In this document: piece after piece, positions 8,676 through 17,336 of the stretch | How positions within the stretch are numbered: position 1 is the first letter of the stretch | Layout of the letters: every line of letters begins with the position of its first letter | Assembly (NCBI GenBank): GCA_937974275.1 | Contig: CALJIF010000134.1 | Coordinates: 1-54,751 of the forward strand | DNA: 54,751 bases | Direction of reading: 5' to 3' | DNA from: an uncultured Flavobacteriales bacterium | Lineage (GTDB): Bacteria; Bacteroidota; Bacteroidia; Palsa-965 | Notes under the pieces: model-generated | Told to the model about the DNA's origin: nothing | What the model saw: only the letters and a program-made list of their open reading frames with translations | Databases searched by the model: none | Made by a program: the position numbers and the translations under genes

Positions 8676-8987
8676 ATGATACTCATGCATATTTCTTCTC
8701 CTGATCAGGAGTTGTTACACCACGTAGCAAAGTTGTTGTTGAAAGAAAAACTGGTTGCCGATGTGCGTTTTGATGATATTCGACGTTTAACGCTGCAAGA
8801 AGACAATTTAGTTACTGTACCACGCTACTTGCTGGCATGTAAGACGAAGGCATTGTTGTTTAATACTATTGTAGAATATATCAGAGAGCATATCACAAAA
8901 GAGTTGCCGGAAATGTATGCACTTCCATTAGTGATGTGCGAAAAATCTCAGGAAGAACTCATTCGCTCAAGAACAAGAGCGGTATAG
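8676..8987 (+). CDS. Divergent CutA-like protein
   Basis: 103 residues, matching the size of CutA (PF03091), a small trimeric protein once linked to divalent cation tolerance. The CutA pattern is visible: an N-terminal strand with a helix (LLHHVAKLLLKEKLVADVRF), the central LACKTKALLFNTIVEYIREH in place of the family's IKT...L...I...H, and ELPEMYALPLV for the usual YEVPEI..LP. The tryptophan/tyrosine segment after the second strand is absent, so this is a divergent member. The gene is alone on its strand, with only 4 bases between its stop and that of metX. Confidence 0.65.
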   Translation: MILMHISSPDQELLHHVAKLLLKEKLVADVRFDDIRRLTLQEDNLVTVPRYLLACKTKALLFNTIVEYIREHITKELPEMYALPLVMCEKSQEELIRSRTRAV

Positions 8988-8991
8988 GCTA

Positions 8992-10002
8992 TTAGCTTTT
9001 CAGGAAATCCTTAATAACTCTTCCGATAATTTCTCCTTCTACCAGAAAACCATCATGACCGAATGGTGAATCAATTTGCACGAAGCGTGATTGAGGAATG
9101 TGTGCTGCAAGAAACTGCTGCTCCGCGATCGGGCACAAGAAATCGGAACTAATACCAATGACAATTGTTGGTGCCTGAATTTCACGTAAGGCGAGCTCTA
9201 CACTTCCCCGGGCTCTTCCAACGTTGTGACTGTCCATTGTTTTAGTAAGCGTGTGGTAAGAATACGCATTGAAACGGTTCACCAACTTATCTCCCTGATA
9301 GTCGATATAGGAAGACGCTTTGAAATTATCGATGCGGTCGTCAACGTCTGTTTGAGCAGCCACATAAGCTTCGTAACTTCTATACGTTAGCATTCCAATT
9401 GCGCGTGCGGCCTTAAGCCCCTTCTTCCCTGCTGTTAAGTTGCGATCTCCGAATGTTGCATCCGCTTCAATGGCCAAACGTTGGGCGGTATGAATGGCAA
9501 TGCCCCAGGCCGATTCTTTAGGCGATGTCGCGACAACCGCCAAATGCTTAATGACGTGTGGTTCCTGTACAGCCCATTCCAAACATTGATAACCGCCCAT
9601 CGAACCGCCCAAAAGCAAGTAGATTTCTTCTATATGCAGCGCTTTTCTCAAAATAGTAAACGCGCTTACTATATCGCGAATAGTGAAATACCTGAAATCG
9701 CTGTAATACGGTTCCAGGGTTTCAGGATTCACTGACAACGGTCCTGTTGATCCGTAACACGATCCCGGAATATTTACGCAAATAATAAAGTACTCTTCCG
9801 GATTGATAGTCTTACCTGTTCCGATGAGTCCCGGCCACCAATCTGCACAATCTGCACTTGCAGTTAACGCGTGACACACCCAAACAACTTTAGAAATTCC
9901 CTTACGATAAGTTCCGTATGTGTAATAGAACAGCTCGAGTTCATGAAACGTTCTGCCCGTTTCTGTAGTAAATGAAGGAATAACAAACTTTTGTCCCGGC
10001 AT
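8992..10002 (-). CDS. metX: Homoserine O-acetyltransferase
   Basis: 336 residues, alpha/beta-hydrolase fold. It transfers an acetyl group from acetyl-CoA to homoserine, the committed step of methionine synthesis. The catalytic triad is visible: Ser-134 in GGSMGG, Asp-287 in SSDFLCP and His-316 in GHDGFL. Other MetX signatures are CHALTAS and GSCYGSTGPLS. The length is slightly below the usual 350-380. It is divergent from osmC-metZ with only 65 bases between the starts, so the two methionine genes share a control region. An acyl preference for succinyl instead of acetyl cannot be excluded from the motif alone. Confidence 0.93.
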   Translation of the reverse strand: MPGQKFVIPSFTTETGRTFHELELFYYTYGTYRKGISKVVWVCHALTASADCADWWPGLIGTGKTINPEEYFIICVNIPGSCYGSTGPLSVNPETLEPYYSDFRYFTIRDIVSAFTILRKALHIEEIYLLLGGSMGGYQCLEWAVQEPHVIKHLAVVATSPKESAWGIAIHTAQRLAIEADATFGDRNLTAGKKGLKAARAIGMLTYRSYEAYVAAQTDVDDRIDNFKASSYIDYQGDKLVNRFNAYSYHTLTKTMDSHNVGRARGSVELALREIQAPTIVIGISSDFLCPIAEQQFLAAHIPQSRFVQIDSPFGHDGFLVEGEIIGRVIKDFLKS

Positions 10003-10009
10003 ACGGGTT

Positions 10010-10017
10010 CAAATATA
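10010..10017 (-). promoter_or_regulatory. Probable metX promoter (-7 box)
   Basis: On the minus strand this reads TATATTTG, a perfect match to the Bacteroidota -7 consensus TAnnTTTG. It ends 7 bases before the metX ATG, so the transcript would have almost no leader. No good -33 TTG was seen at the expected distance. Confidence 0.55.
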
Positions 10018-10042
10018 CTAAGCCTGCGCGATGCACATTTCC

Positions 10043-10050
10043 TATATTTG
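10043..10050 (+). promoter_or_regulatory. Probable osmC-metZ promoter (-7 box)
   Basis: TATATTTG, a perfect match to TAnnTTTG, 17 bases before the osmC ATG. It mirrors the identical box on the other strand that serves metX, 25 bases away. No clear -33 element. Confidence 0.6.
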
Positions 10051-10067
10051 ATCAATAATTACAACTT

Positions 10068-10499
10068 ATGAAAGTTCAGTTAAACCGTTTAAACAATGCC
10101 TTCCATTTCGTGGCTTCCGGGGAAGATGGCGTTTCCATGCATTTTGATGCGAATCCGGAAATTGGTGGTGAAGGTCTTGGTGTTCGACCCATGCAGGCGT
10201 TGTTAATGTCTATTGGCGGATGCAGTGCAATAGATATTATCATGATTTTGAAAAAACAAAAGCAGGACATCACCGACTTCAAAATTGAAATTGACGGTCA
10301 ACGGGAAAAAGGTAAAGAGCCTGCATTGTGGGAAAACGCTCATGTGATTTACAATCTCGAAGGGGCTATCGATGAAGAGAAAGCCAAACGTGCGTGCTCC
10401 TTATCCATGGAAAAATATTGCTCTGTGTCCAAAACATTGGAGAAAGCGGGTGCAAGTATCACCTGGGAAGTTTGGGTTAACGGAAATAAGATCAATTAA
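10068..10499 (+). CDS. OsmC-family peroxiredoxin-like protein
   Basis: 143 residues. The OsmC/Ohr fold (PF02566) is shown by the two conserved cysteines, Cys-52 in GGCSAIDI and Cys-118 in MEKYCSVSKTL, each at the start of a long helix as in organic hydroperoxide reductases. The segment GEGLGVRPMQALLMSIGGC fits the family's P..LL..alggC pattern. Thiol-dependent peroxide reduction in the cytoplasm is the family role; the substrate here is unknown. The gene sits 9 bases before metZ, so it is cotranscribed with a sulfur-assimilation enzyme. That suggests a role in handling sulfide or reactive sulfur, but this is inference. Confidence 0.88.
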   Translation: MKVQLNRLNNAFHFVASGEDGVSMHFDANPEIGGEGLGVRPMQALLMSIGGCSAIDIIMILKKQKQDITDFKIEIDGQREKGKEPALWENAHVIYNLEGAIDEEKAKRACSLSMEKYCSVSKTLEKAGASITWEVWVNGNKIN

Positions 10500-10508
10500 T
10501 CGTTCAAG

Positions 10509-11672
10509 ATGAAACCGGAATCGAAAGCCATTCGTATTCAAACGCCACGCACGGAAGAAAAGGAACATTCAACACCGTTGTACATGACCTCAAGCTTTGT
10601 GTTTGATAATGCGGAAGACATGCGGGCTGCATTTGCAGATGAGGTAGATGTAAATATCTACAGTCGGTTTGTGAACCCCAATGTAACGGAATTTGAAGAA
10701 AAATTGTGCGCGTTGGAAGGCACTGAAGCGTGTTTTGCAACGGCGTCCGGAATGTCTGCAATTACAGCTTCTTTTCTTGCGTTTCTAAAAAGCGGTGATC
10801 ATTTATTGGCATGTCGCTCCATTTTCGGTTCAACGCATACCGTCATTACGAAGTATTTGCCGAAATGGGGGATTGAGTACTCGTATGCAGATTTATCAAA
10901 ACCCGAAGAGTGGCAATCGTTAATTCGCCCCAACACAAAAATGATTTTTGTAGAAACGCCGACTAATCCGGGATTAGATATCATCGATCTGGAATGGCTC
11001 GGGCAATTCGCACGAAAAAATAATGTGCTGCTTAATGTAGACAATTGTTTTGCAACACCGGCATTGCAGCAGCCTGCGCTGTATGGAGCAGACCTTATTA
11101 CGCATTCAGCAACCAAGTTCATTGATGGACAAGGACGCGTGATGGGCGGCGCCGTTTTAGGAAAAAAAGAGTTGATTAAAGAAGTGTATCTCTTTTGTCG
11201 CAGCACCGGACCTTCACTTTCACCCTTCAATGCCTGGGTATTATCGAAAAGTCTTGAAACACTTTTCATTCGTATGGAACGACACAGTTCCAACGCATTG
11301 AAATTGGCAGGCCTACTCGAACATCATCCGAAAATAGCACAGGTAAAATATCCATTCTTGTTATCGCATCCGCAATATGAAATAGCAAGAAAGCAAATGA
11401 GCGCAGGCGGCGGTGTTATCACATTCGAAATTAAAGGTGGAGTTGAAGCCGGTAGAAAATTTTTGGATGCGATTAAAATGTGTTCGCTCACGGCTAACCT
11501 TGGTGATACACGAACGACAGTTACACATCCTGCGTCAACAACACACGCCAAACTCAGCGAAGAAGAACGTCTTGCTGTTGGCATTACACCGGGACTTGTG
11601 CGTGTATCTGTAGGATTGGAACATATCACCGATATTATTGCTGATATTGAACAAGCACTGGAAAAAGTTTGA
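10509..11672 (+). CDS. metZ: O-acyl-homoserine sulfhydrylase (MetZ-type, PLP-dependent)
   Basis: 387 residues, Cys/Met-metabolism PLP enzyme family. Lys-203 in SATKFIDGQGR is the expected Schiff-base lysine, and the following GQGRVMGG is typical of the MetZ branch. YSRFVNPN (51-58) is the phosphate-binding Tyr/Arg segment, ETPTNPG and NVDNCFATP form the cofactor pocket, and TRTTVTHPASTTHA near 335 is conserved. It uses sulfide and the acyl-homoserine made by MetX to form homocysteine directly. Since the partner looks like MetX, the substrate is probably O-acetylhomoserine despite the MetZ-like sequence. Its stop overlaps the next gene's start. Confidence 0.9.
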   Translation: MKPESKAIRIQTPRTEEKEHSTPLYMTSSFVFDNAEDMRAAFADEVDVNIYSRFVNPNVTEFEEKLCALEGTEACFATASGMSAITASFLAFLKSGDHLLACRSIFGSTHTVITKYLPKWGIEYSYADLSKPEEWQSLIRPNTKMIFVETPTNPGLDIIDLEWLGQFARKNNVLLNVDNCFATPALQQPALYGADLITHSATKFIDGQGRVMGGAVLGKKELIKEVYLFCRSTGPSLSPFNAWVLSKSLETLFIRMERHSSNALKLAGLLEHHPKIAQVKYPFLLSHPQYEIARKQMSAGGGVITFEIKGGVEAGRKFLDAIKMCSLTANLGDTRTTVTHPASTTHAKLSEEERLAVGITPGLVRVSVGLEHITDIIADIEQALEKV

Positions 11673-14600
11673 GAACGCTTCTCGTTATATGGTTTCACTT
11701 GTTGTTGTCGACTGTTGTCGCTCAACAAAGTCCGTATTACATTAAGAATTATACAACTGCCGACGACAAGCCCATTGCACAAATGTGGCAAGGCGTACAG
11801 GATAAGCGTGGCATTATTCATATTGCTGCAACCTCGCACGTGTATCACTTTAACGGAACAAGTTGGTCGTGGACTACAGTGAAATTTGGTTCTGCCAATC
11901 GTCAAATATCATACGACGAAAAAAACGATCGTTTATACGTAAGCTCCGTTTCCGATTTTGGCTATCTCGATCGCAATTCTTTTGGTGCGTACCAATTTGT
12001 AAGTTTTCTTCCTCAACTTACCGATAGTCAGAAAGTGTTTTTGGATGTATGGAAAATTTACCGTGCAGGAGAGTACGTTTACTTTCAATCGGGAGAGCGA
12101 ATTTTCGTTGTTAAAGGCACACAAGTTGTTAAAGTAATCGAACCACATGCAGGACATTCCTTTGCCTTAATGTTTGAGTGCAACGGATTGTTATTTGTGC
12201 GAGAACGTGGTGTTGGACTCGTGCGAGTTTCTGTTAACGGACTGCAAACGATTTCGGGAACAGATTTTTTTGCAACAGAACGTTTGCTGGGCGCTCTACC
12301 TGCAGGTAAAGATTCCATCCTTTTACTTACCGGCGACTTTGGTTGGAAGATGATGCACCTTACCGGACGAAGTGCTCAAGTAACACACTATGCAATGCCG
12401 AATGAGCAGGAATTAATCAATTTTGGCGTGCTGGGTTGTGAATACATTAATAGCGAGGAGTACGCAGTTGTTAGTAGAACCGGTGTGCACATTTATAACA
12501 AACAACATCAACTATTACATTCTTTTAATAAAGTAGCCGGAATGACCGATGAAAGTATCGGCGAAATTTTTGTAGACCGCGAAGGAAACATTTGGGCATT
12601 TCACAACAACGGTTGTAGTCGTGTATCCTATCATGGTCCGGTACAATCGTTCGGCGAGAATTTTGGTTTCTCCGGAACAGCAGAGTGTTTGATAGTTAAT
12701 CGCGACACGGCATATCTTGGCACCTTCGAAGGATTTTACGTGTGCACCCCGTTTTCGAAATTGGGAAGAGGCGCTCGTTTCGAACCTACGCCCATTCAGA
12801 TGCAGGAAGTGTGGCACGTATCCGCAACCAATAACGGAGCACTGGTAGGTTCTGCTTTTGGAACGTGGTGGTACAAACCCGGGCGCACAATTTCTGTCAC
12901 CACAACTTACACCAATTTTATAACACTGTATCCTGATAGCGTACATGCCCTAGCCGGAGAGCGTGGTGGAATTAGTGTACTTTCTTTTACTGATAATAAA
13001 TGGTCGCAATTGACTCATTTTAATTTACCCGGAAAAGAAATCATTCGCTTATCCGCAGTTCGCTCAACAGTTGATCATCGATATGAAGTTTGGGCTACCA
13101 CAAGAGAAAAGCATTTACTTAAGATAACATACGATCATAAAGAAGTGTACGAGATACGTGAATATGACGAGAACAACGGAGTTTCATTAGTTGATCTTTA
13201 TCCGGTATTGGTAAATGACACCTTATATTTCTTCAACTACTACACTGCGTTTCGATATAAATCTGCGAAGGACATCAATAAAAATTCAGTATGTTTCGAA
13301 GAAGCTCCGGATATGTTTACGCGTCTTTACCTTCAGCCGGGAATTGAAATTTCCCCACCATTAGATCATCGCTTATTCCTTGACCGTGCTAAAGAGCAAC
13401 GGACTGTTTTTTACGGATTACATAACGGTCGCATTATCAGAAACACGGCAACCCTCGGCAATATATTTCAAGGTTCGTACATACAGCATGGATTTGTAAC
13501 TCCTGACAACTACGTTTACATTCTAAGTTCGCACAGTATATTTCGATTCGACAAATCGAAGCCATTTAATACACAGCTTCGATATTCAACGGTGATCAGC
13601 GAAGTTAAATTCAGTGGAGATAGCATGCCTTACATACTTCCTGAAAAATTATTTCCACGGGAAGTTTCATTTGCTTCAAACTCTGTGCGCTTCAAGTTTG
13701 CTGCTCCATATCATGCCTATGAAATGATGCCGCAGTTCAGCTATCAACTTACAGGATATGATACCGGCTGGACGGTGTTCTCTAAAGCCCACGAAAAAGA
13801 ATACACCAATCTTCCTGAAGGCACATACACATTCAAGGTGAAAGCGGTGAATCCGCTCAACATGGAAAGTGAAACAGCGGAATTTACCTTTACCATATTA
13901 CCTCCGTGGTACAGAACCGGATGGGCATACACGGGATATGTCGTCCTTTTGATCTTACTCATTTGGGTTGCTATCAAAATTGCCACTTACCGCATTAATC
14001 GTCAAAAAATAAAACTGGAAGGTATCGTTGCAGAGCGCACAGAAGAAATTGAAATTAAAAAACAAGAATTAGAAGAAGCACTGCTGGATCTTAACGATTC
14101 TATCAATTATGCGCAACGCATTCAGCAGGCCATGTTGCCGAAACGAAATGAATTGAATAATTATTTCGAAGATGCCTTCATTTTGTTTCAACCTCGTAAT
14201 GTAGTCAGTGGTGATTTTTATTGGTTGGCAGAGCACAACCAAATGATTTATGTTGCTTGTGCCGACTGTACGGGACATGGAGTTCCGGGTGCATTGATGA
14301 GTATGATAGGTTCCACGCTCTTGACACAGATTGTTAAAGAGAAAGGACTCATACATCCTGATGAAATTTTGCATGCGTTGCACGATGGTGTTCGCGCTGC
14401 ACTAAAACAGGACTCCGGCAACGAAACGCGCGATGGAATGGACATTGCATTGTGTGTAATCGATAAAGAAAAACACCTGCTTCACTATTCAGGAGCCAAC
14501 AGACCGTTGTGGATGGTTCGTAACGGAGAATTTATTGAATACAAAGCCAACAAATTTCCTATTGCCGGTGAACTGCATAAAGAAGGTCAGCGTTATGTTG

Positions 14601-14845
14601 CACATACTATTTCATTACAACAGGATGATGCCATCTATCTTTCAAGCGATGGTTATGCGGATCAGTTCGGAGGAGAAAAAGGGAAGAAGTATATGATTAA
14701 ACGATTGCATGGTAAGCTAACGGAAGTTGCCGACCGGGCCATGCATGTTCAGGCTGCTATCTTACAGGAGGAGTTTGAAAATTGGAAAGGTGCTCAGGAG
14801 CAGGTGGATGATGTATTGGTGATGGGATTTAGATATTCCGGATAA
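11669..14845 (+). CDS. Propeller/Y_Y_Y sensor SpoIIE-family protein phosphatase
   Basis: 1058 residues. The start is TTG 11669, overlapping the metZ stop as TTGA; no in-frame ATG lies nearby and the signal peptide (MRTLLVIWFHLLLSTVVAQ) begins exactly there. Residues ~25-650 form a beta-propeller sensor with weak repeats, ~670-745 a Y_Y_Y domain (YQLTGYDTGWTVF), then a membrane span at ~755-775, a coiled coil rich in Glu/Lys, and a C-terminal SpoIIE phosphatase. Metal site: GDFYW (~847), ADCTGHGVPG (~864), SSDGYADQFGG and VDDVLVMGF. The sensory half resembles that of hybrid two-component sensors, but the output is a Ser/Thr phosphatase instead of a kinase. The ligand and target are unknown. 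Confidence 0.92.
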   Translation: MRTLLVIWFHLLLSTVVAQQSPYYIKNYTTADDKPIAQMWQGVQDKRGIIHIAATSHVYHFNGTSWSWTTVKFGSANRQISYDEKNDRLYVSSVSDFGYLDRNSFGAYQFVSFLPQLTDSQKVFLDVWKIYRAGEYVYFQSGERIFVVKGTQVVKVIEPHAGHSFALMFECNGLLFVRERGVGLVRVSVNGLQTISGTDFFATERLLGALPAGKDSILLLTGDFGWKMMHLTGRSAQVTHYAMPNEQELINFGVLGCEYINSEEYAVVSRTGVHIYNKQHQLLHSFNKVAGMTDESIGEIFVDREGNIWAFHNNGCSRVSYHGPVQSFGENFGFSGTAECLIVNRDTAYLGTFEGFYVCTPFSKLGRGARFEPTPIQMQEVWHVSATNNGALVGSAFGTWWYKPGRTISVTTTYTNFITLYPDSVHALAGERGGISVLSFTDNKWSQLTHFNLPGKEIIRLSAVRSTVDHRYEVWATTREKHLLKITYDHKEVYEIREYDENNGVSLVDLYPVLVNDTLYFFNYYTAFRYKSAKDINKNSVCFEEAPDMFTRLYLQPGIEISPPLDHRLFLDRAKEQRTVFYGLHNGRIIRNTATLGNIFQGSYIQHGFVTPDNYVYILSSHSIFRFDKSKPFNTQLRYSTVISEVKFSGDSMPYILPEKLFPREVSFASNSVRFKFAAPYHAYEMMPQFSYQLTGYDTGWTVFSKAHEKEYTNLPEGTYTFKVKAVNPLNMESETAEFTFTILPPWYRTGWAYTGYVVLLILLIWVAIKIATYRINRQKIKLEGIVAERTEEIEIKKQELEEALLDLNDSINYAQRIQQAMLPKRNELNNYFEDAFILFQPRNVVSGDFYWLAEHNQMIYVACADCTGHGVPGALMSMIGSTLLTQIVKEKGLIHPDEILHALHDGVRAALKQDSGNETRDGMDIALCVIDKEKHLLHYSGANRPLWMVRNGEFIEYKANKFPIAGELHKEGQRYVAHTISLQQDDAIYLSSDGYADQFGGEKGKKYMIKRLHGKLTEVADRAMHVQAAILQEEFENWKGAQEQVDDVLVMGFRYSG

Positions 14846-14893
14846 AATTTTTCAGTAAAAAGTCCGAACCTAATTGTTGAATTACAAAACAGC

Positions 14894-14932
14894 AAAGGCG
14901 ATTACACCGCTTCCACAATGTAATCGCCTTTT
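14894..14932. terminator. Bidirectional terminator
   Basis: Perfect 13-bp stem AAAGGCGATTACA (14894-14906) / TGTAATCGCCTTT (14919-14931) with a 12-base loop. It serves the convergent SpoIIE and PQQ-propeller genes. Confidence 0.85.
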
Positions 14933-14976
14933 ACCGGGGAGGTTGGGGCTTACCTCACCAAATCAAACGCACTCTA

Positions 14977-16557
14977 CTAGTTGGCTTTATACTTCGTAAT
15001 AGTGTTTTTATTAAAATAAAGGAAGTAGTTTCCTTCGCTATCAAATCGAGGTTGATAACATTCTTTCTTCTTCCCGAATATTTTGCCGGTTTCAATGTCC
15101 ATCGTAATAAACTCGTTCATATCATCTTCGCTCTTACCCGTCCAAACGAGGAATGAGTTCCCTCTAAATTCCGTAAACAGACACTTACCGGTATTAACAG
15201 AGTACTCCAGTGCTCCTTCCGCCGTACATGCAGCAAGACCTGTTGCGCCTTCAACAACAGCCTTGTTGTTATGTGAATACATGTACTTCGGTTTGCCGAG
15301 ATTTTTAGGTTGCATGTCTGTCTTTGTTACAATTGCACCCGTGGCAGGATTCATCACGTAAAGAAATTTTTGACTGCAAAAGAATATTGTGTTGTTAACG
15401 AGCAGCATGTTACACTCCGATTTGGTAAGATTGTCTTCCTTGGAATTGTGCTGCTCCAGAGTCCAAACCTGCTTACCGGTTGCTGCTTCGTAACCTCTCA
15501 AATCAGTTTTTCCTTCATAACTGTATTCTACTTTGTACGTGCCGCCACCATTACTATTCGGGATATACTTTTCCTTACGGATAATACCTCCGAATTTTGC
15601 CACCAACGTGCCGTTCACCAAACTCAACTGAGAAACGATGTCTTCTCCACTCAACTTATCCGATTTCCACAGTACATTGCCGGTATTACTGTCCAACTTT
15701 TTGATGCATCGTTCACCTTTTGAAAAATCGGGTAGATAGATCGCATCTTTATCGCCAACGGGAAAAGCGCTTCGTCCGATTTCTTGTTCAGCTTTAAGTC
15801 CAACCGATGTGGTGGCGTTATCATAAGTAGTTGTCCACAACAATCGACCTGTTTTTAAATCCAACACACTAATTCCTTCGTAGATAACCAACACCTTATC
15901 TTCGATAATAATGGTATTGATCATTAATGTTGGTTCGTCATAACTCAACAAATTATCACACAAGTGACGAACGCATTTTCCTTTTACAACGGTAGTCCAT
16001 TTATATCCTCCCACAGCCGAAACGTTCAAGTCCATTTCTGTTCCACCCATAGCACTTGTTACTAATTTGTCCGTGTACGAAACAGAAACAAATGTGCTGC
16101 TACCTGCATCGTATGTTGTTGTTTTATAAACTGCGCGAGAAGGCTTCTTCGAAGATTTCCTTTCCTTCTCCTTTAGGTTTGCTTCAGTGTACTGCGACGA
16201 AATTTGTCCAGTTTTAGCATCCAGGAAAACAACCGTTGCTACTTTCTCTTTGGGTTTGGTGTAGATGAGCTTCACCGGCTCTCCTTCGTACTTAATCATA
16301 AATGCCCAATCGTCAAGGCCTTTTACCCCCAGCTTTTCCTTGACGTTAAACGTCCATAAAGACTTTCCTGTGGAGCCGTCCAACATTTCCAGCTCCTTAA
16401 GATCTCCAAGCAGAACCATGGACAAGTCTTCATTCCATGCATTCCATTTGGGTTCAACAACAGTTTGTGTCTCCCAAACTTTTGGAAACTCATTTTGTGC
16501 ATAGATTGTGATTGCAATGCCGATAGCCATCAGCACAGTTGTGGTAAGTTTTTTCAT
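14977..16557 (-). CDS. Exported PQQ-like beta-propeller protein
   Basis: 526 residues with a signal peptide (MKKLTTTVLMAIGIAITIYAQ). The mature part is made of PQQ-like propeller blades: LDGSTGKSLWTF, LDAKTGQISSQY, LDLKTGRLLWTT, LDSNTGNVLWKS, YEAATGKQVWTL, MNPATGAIVTKT and MDIETGKIFGKK are evenly spaced blade motifs. No quinone-dehydrogenase active site is evident, so it is probably a structural or binding propeller in the periplasm or on the outer membrane, not an enzyme. It lies 21 bases after the outer-membrane protein gene and is probably cotranscribed with it. Confidence 0.85.
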   Translation of the reverse strand: MKKLTTTVLMAIGIAITIYAQNEFPKVWETQTVVEPKWNAWNEDLSMVLLGDLKELEMLDGSTGKSLWTFNVKEKLGVKGLDDWAFMIKYEGEPVKLIYTKPKEKVATVVFLDAKTGQISSQYTEANLKEKERKSSKKPSRAVYKTTTYDAGSSTFVSVSYTDKLVTSAMGGTEMDLNVSAVGGYKWTTVVKGKCVRHLCDNLLSYDEPTLMINTIIIEDKVLVIYEGISVLDLKTGRLLWTTTYDNATTSVGLKAEQEIGRSAFPVGDKDAIYLPDFSKGERCIKKLDSNTGNVLWKSDKLSGEDIVSQLSLVNGTLVAKFGGIIRKEKYIPNSNGGGTYKVEYSYEGKTDLRGYEAATGKQVWTLEQHNSKEDNLTKSECNMLLVNNTIFFCSQKFLYVMNPATGAIVTKTDMQPKNLGKPKYMYSHNNKAVVEGATGLAACTAEGALEYSVNTGKCLFTEFRGNSFLVWTGKSEDDMNEFITMDIETGKIFGKKKECYQPRFDSEGNYFLYFNKNTITKYKAN

Positions 16558-16578
16558 AGGGATTGCTATAAGTCGTGA

Positions 16579-17274
16579 TTAGATAAATATTCCGAACATA
16601 ATTCTGATTTCTTTCATGATATAGGGATTAGGAGTTGCCCCTTTGGTACTCCTGTCAAAAGTTGTGTACCGCAATCCCGCAGAGACATGTGTTTTATTCA
16701 GAAAGATGAATGAGAAATGATGAACAGGGTGTGTGTTAAACTTCGGCACAAAACAACCGGTGAATATTCCTGTTCCTTCGCGACCATATTCCAACTGCGC
16801 ATTCCACAAACGAAGGCGAGCAGAACATGAACTGCCAAACAAGGCTATTGTGCTATAACCATATATTCCAAGAAAGCCATAATGTGCACCAACCTCCACG
16901 TTGTCGCCGAACCGCAAACGGCTTACAAATCCCATATCAAGATTTAACGGTATCCAACGAGAACCCTTATCATCGGGAATTGTCGGATCCTTCATGCGAC
17001 CTAAACCTATTTGCGTCGACAAATACCAACCCAAGCGGAAAAACTCGTTATTCAACGAAGGGTCATCCCCACCATAATAGCGACCCAACTCGAAGCCAAA
17101 TCCGGGAGCGAATCCTTTTTCGGAAATGTGTGTATCATTTTCGAGTTTAGCGAAATCACAAAACAACGTTCCGCGAGTGAAATTAATACCTACAGGAATT
17201 TCGGAAAGCTGAGCTGTACTTTCGATGGGAGCCCCACACAACAAAATGATTAAATAAACTAAGATGCGATTCAT
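16579..17274 (-). CDS. Predicted outer-membrane beta-barrel protein
   Basis: 231 residues with a signal peptide (MNRILVYLIILLCGAPIESTAQ). The mature sequence alternates polar and aromatic residues in short strands separated by Gly/Asn turns (FGFELGRYYGG, VEVGAHYGFLGIYGYS, ARLRLWNAQLEYG) and ends in an aromatic terminal strand (IRIMFGIFI). This is the pattern of an 8-stranded outer-membrane barrel. No specific family is recognised. It precedes the PQQ-propeller gene by 21 bases and follows the response regulator by 62, so it could be a target or partner of the two-component pair. Confidence 0.7.
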   Translation of the reverse strand: MNRILVYLIILLCGAPIESTAQLSEIPVGINFTRGTLFCDFAKLENDTHISEKGFAPGFGFELGRYYGGDDPSLNNEFFRLGWYLSTQIGLGRMKDPTIPDDKGSRWIPLNLDMGFVSRLRFGDNVEVGAHYGFLGIYGYSTIALFGSSCSARLRLWNAQLEYGREGTGIFTGCFVPKFNTHPVHHFSFIFLNKTHVSAGLRYTTFDRSTKGATPNPYIMKEIRIMFGIFI

Positions 17275-17336
17275 TGTTCAACAAAGTTGACACCGCATCC
17301 GAGTACACACAATACTACTTTAGTGTGAATTGTCTC

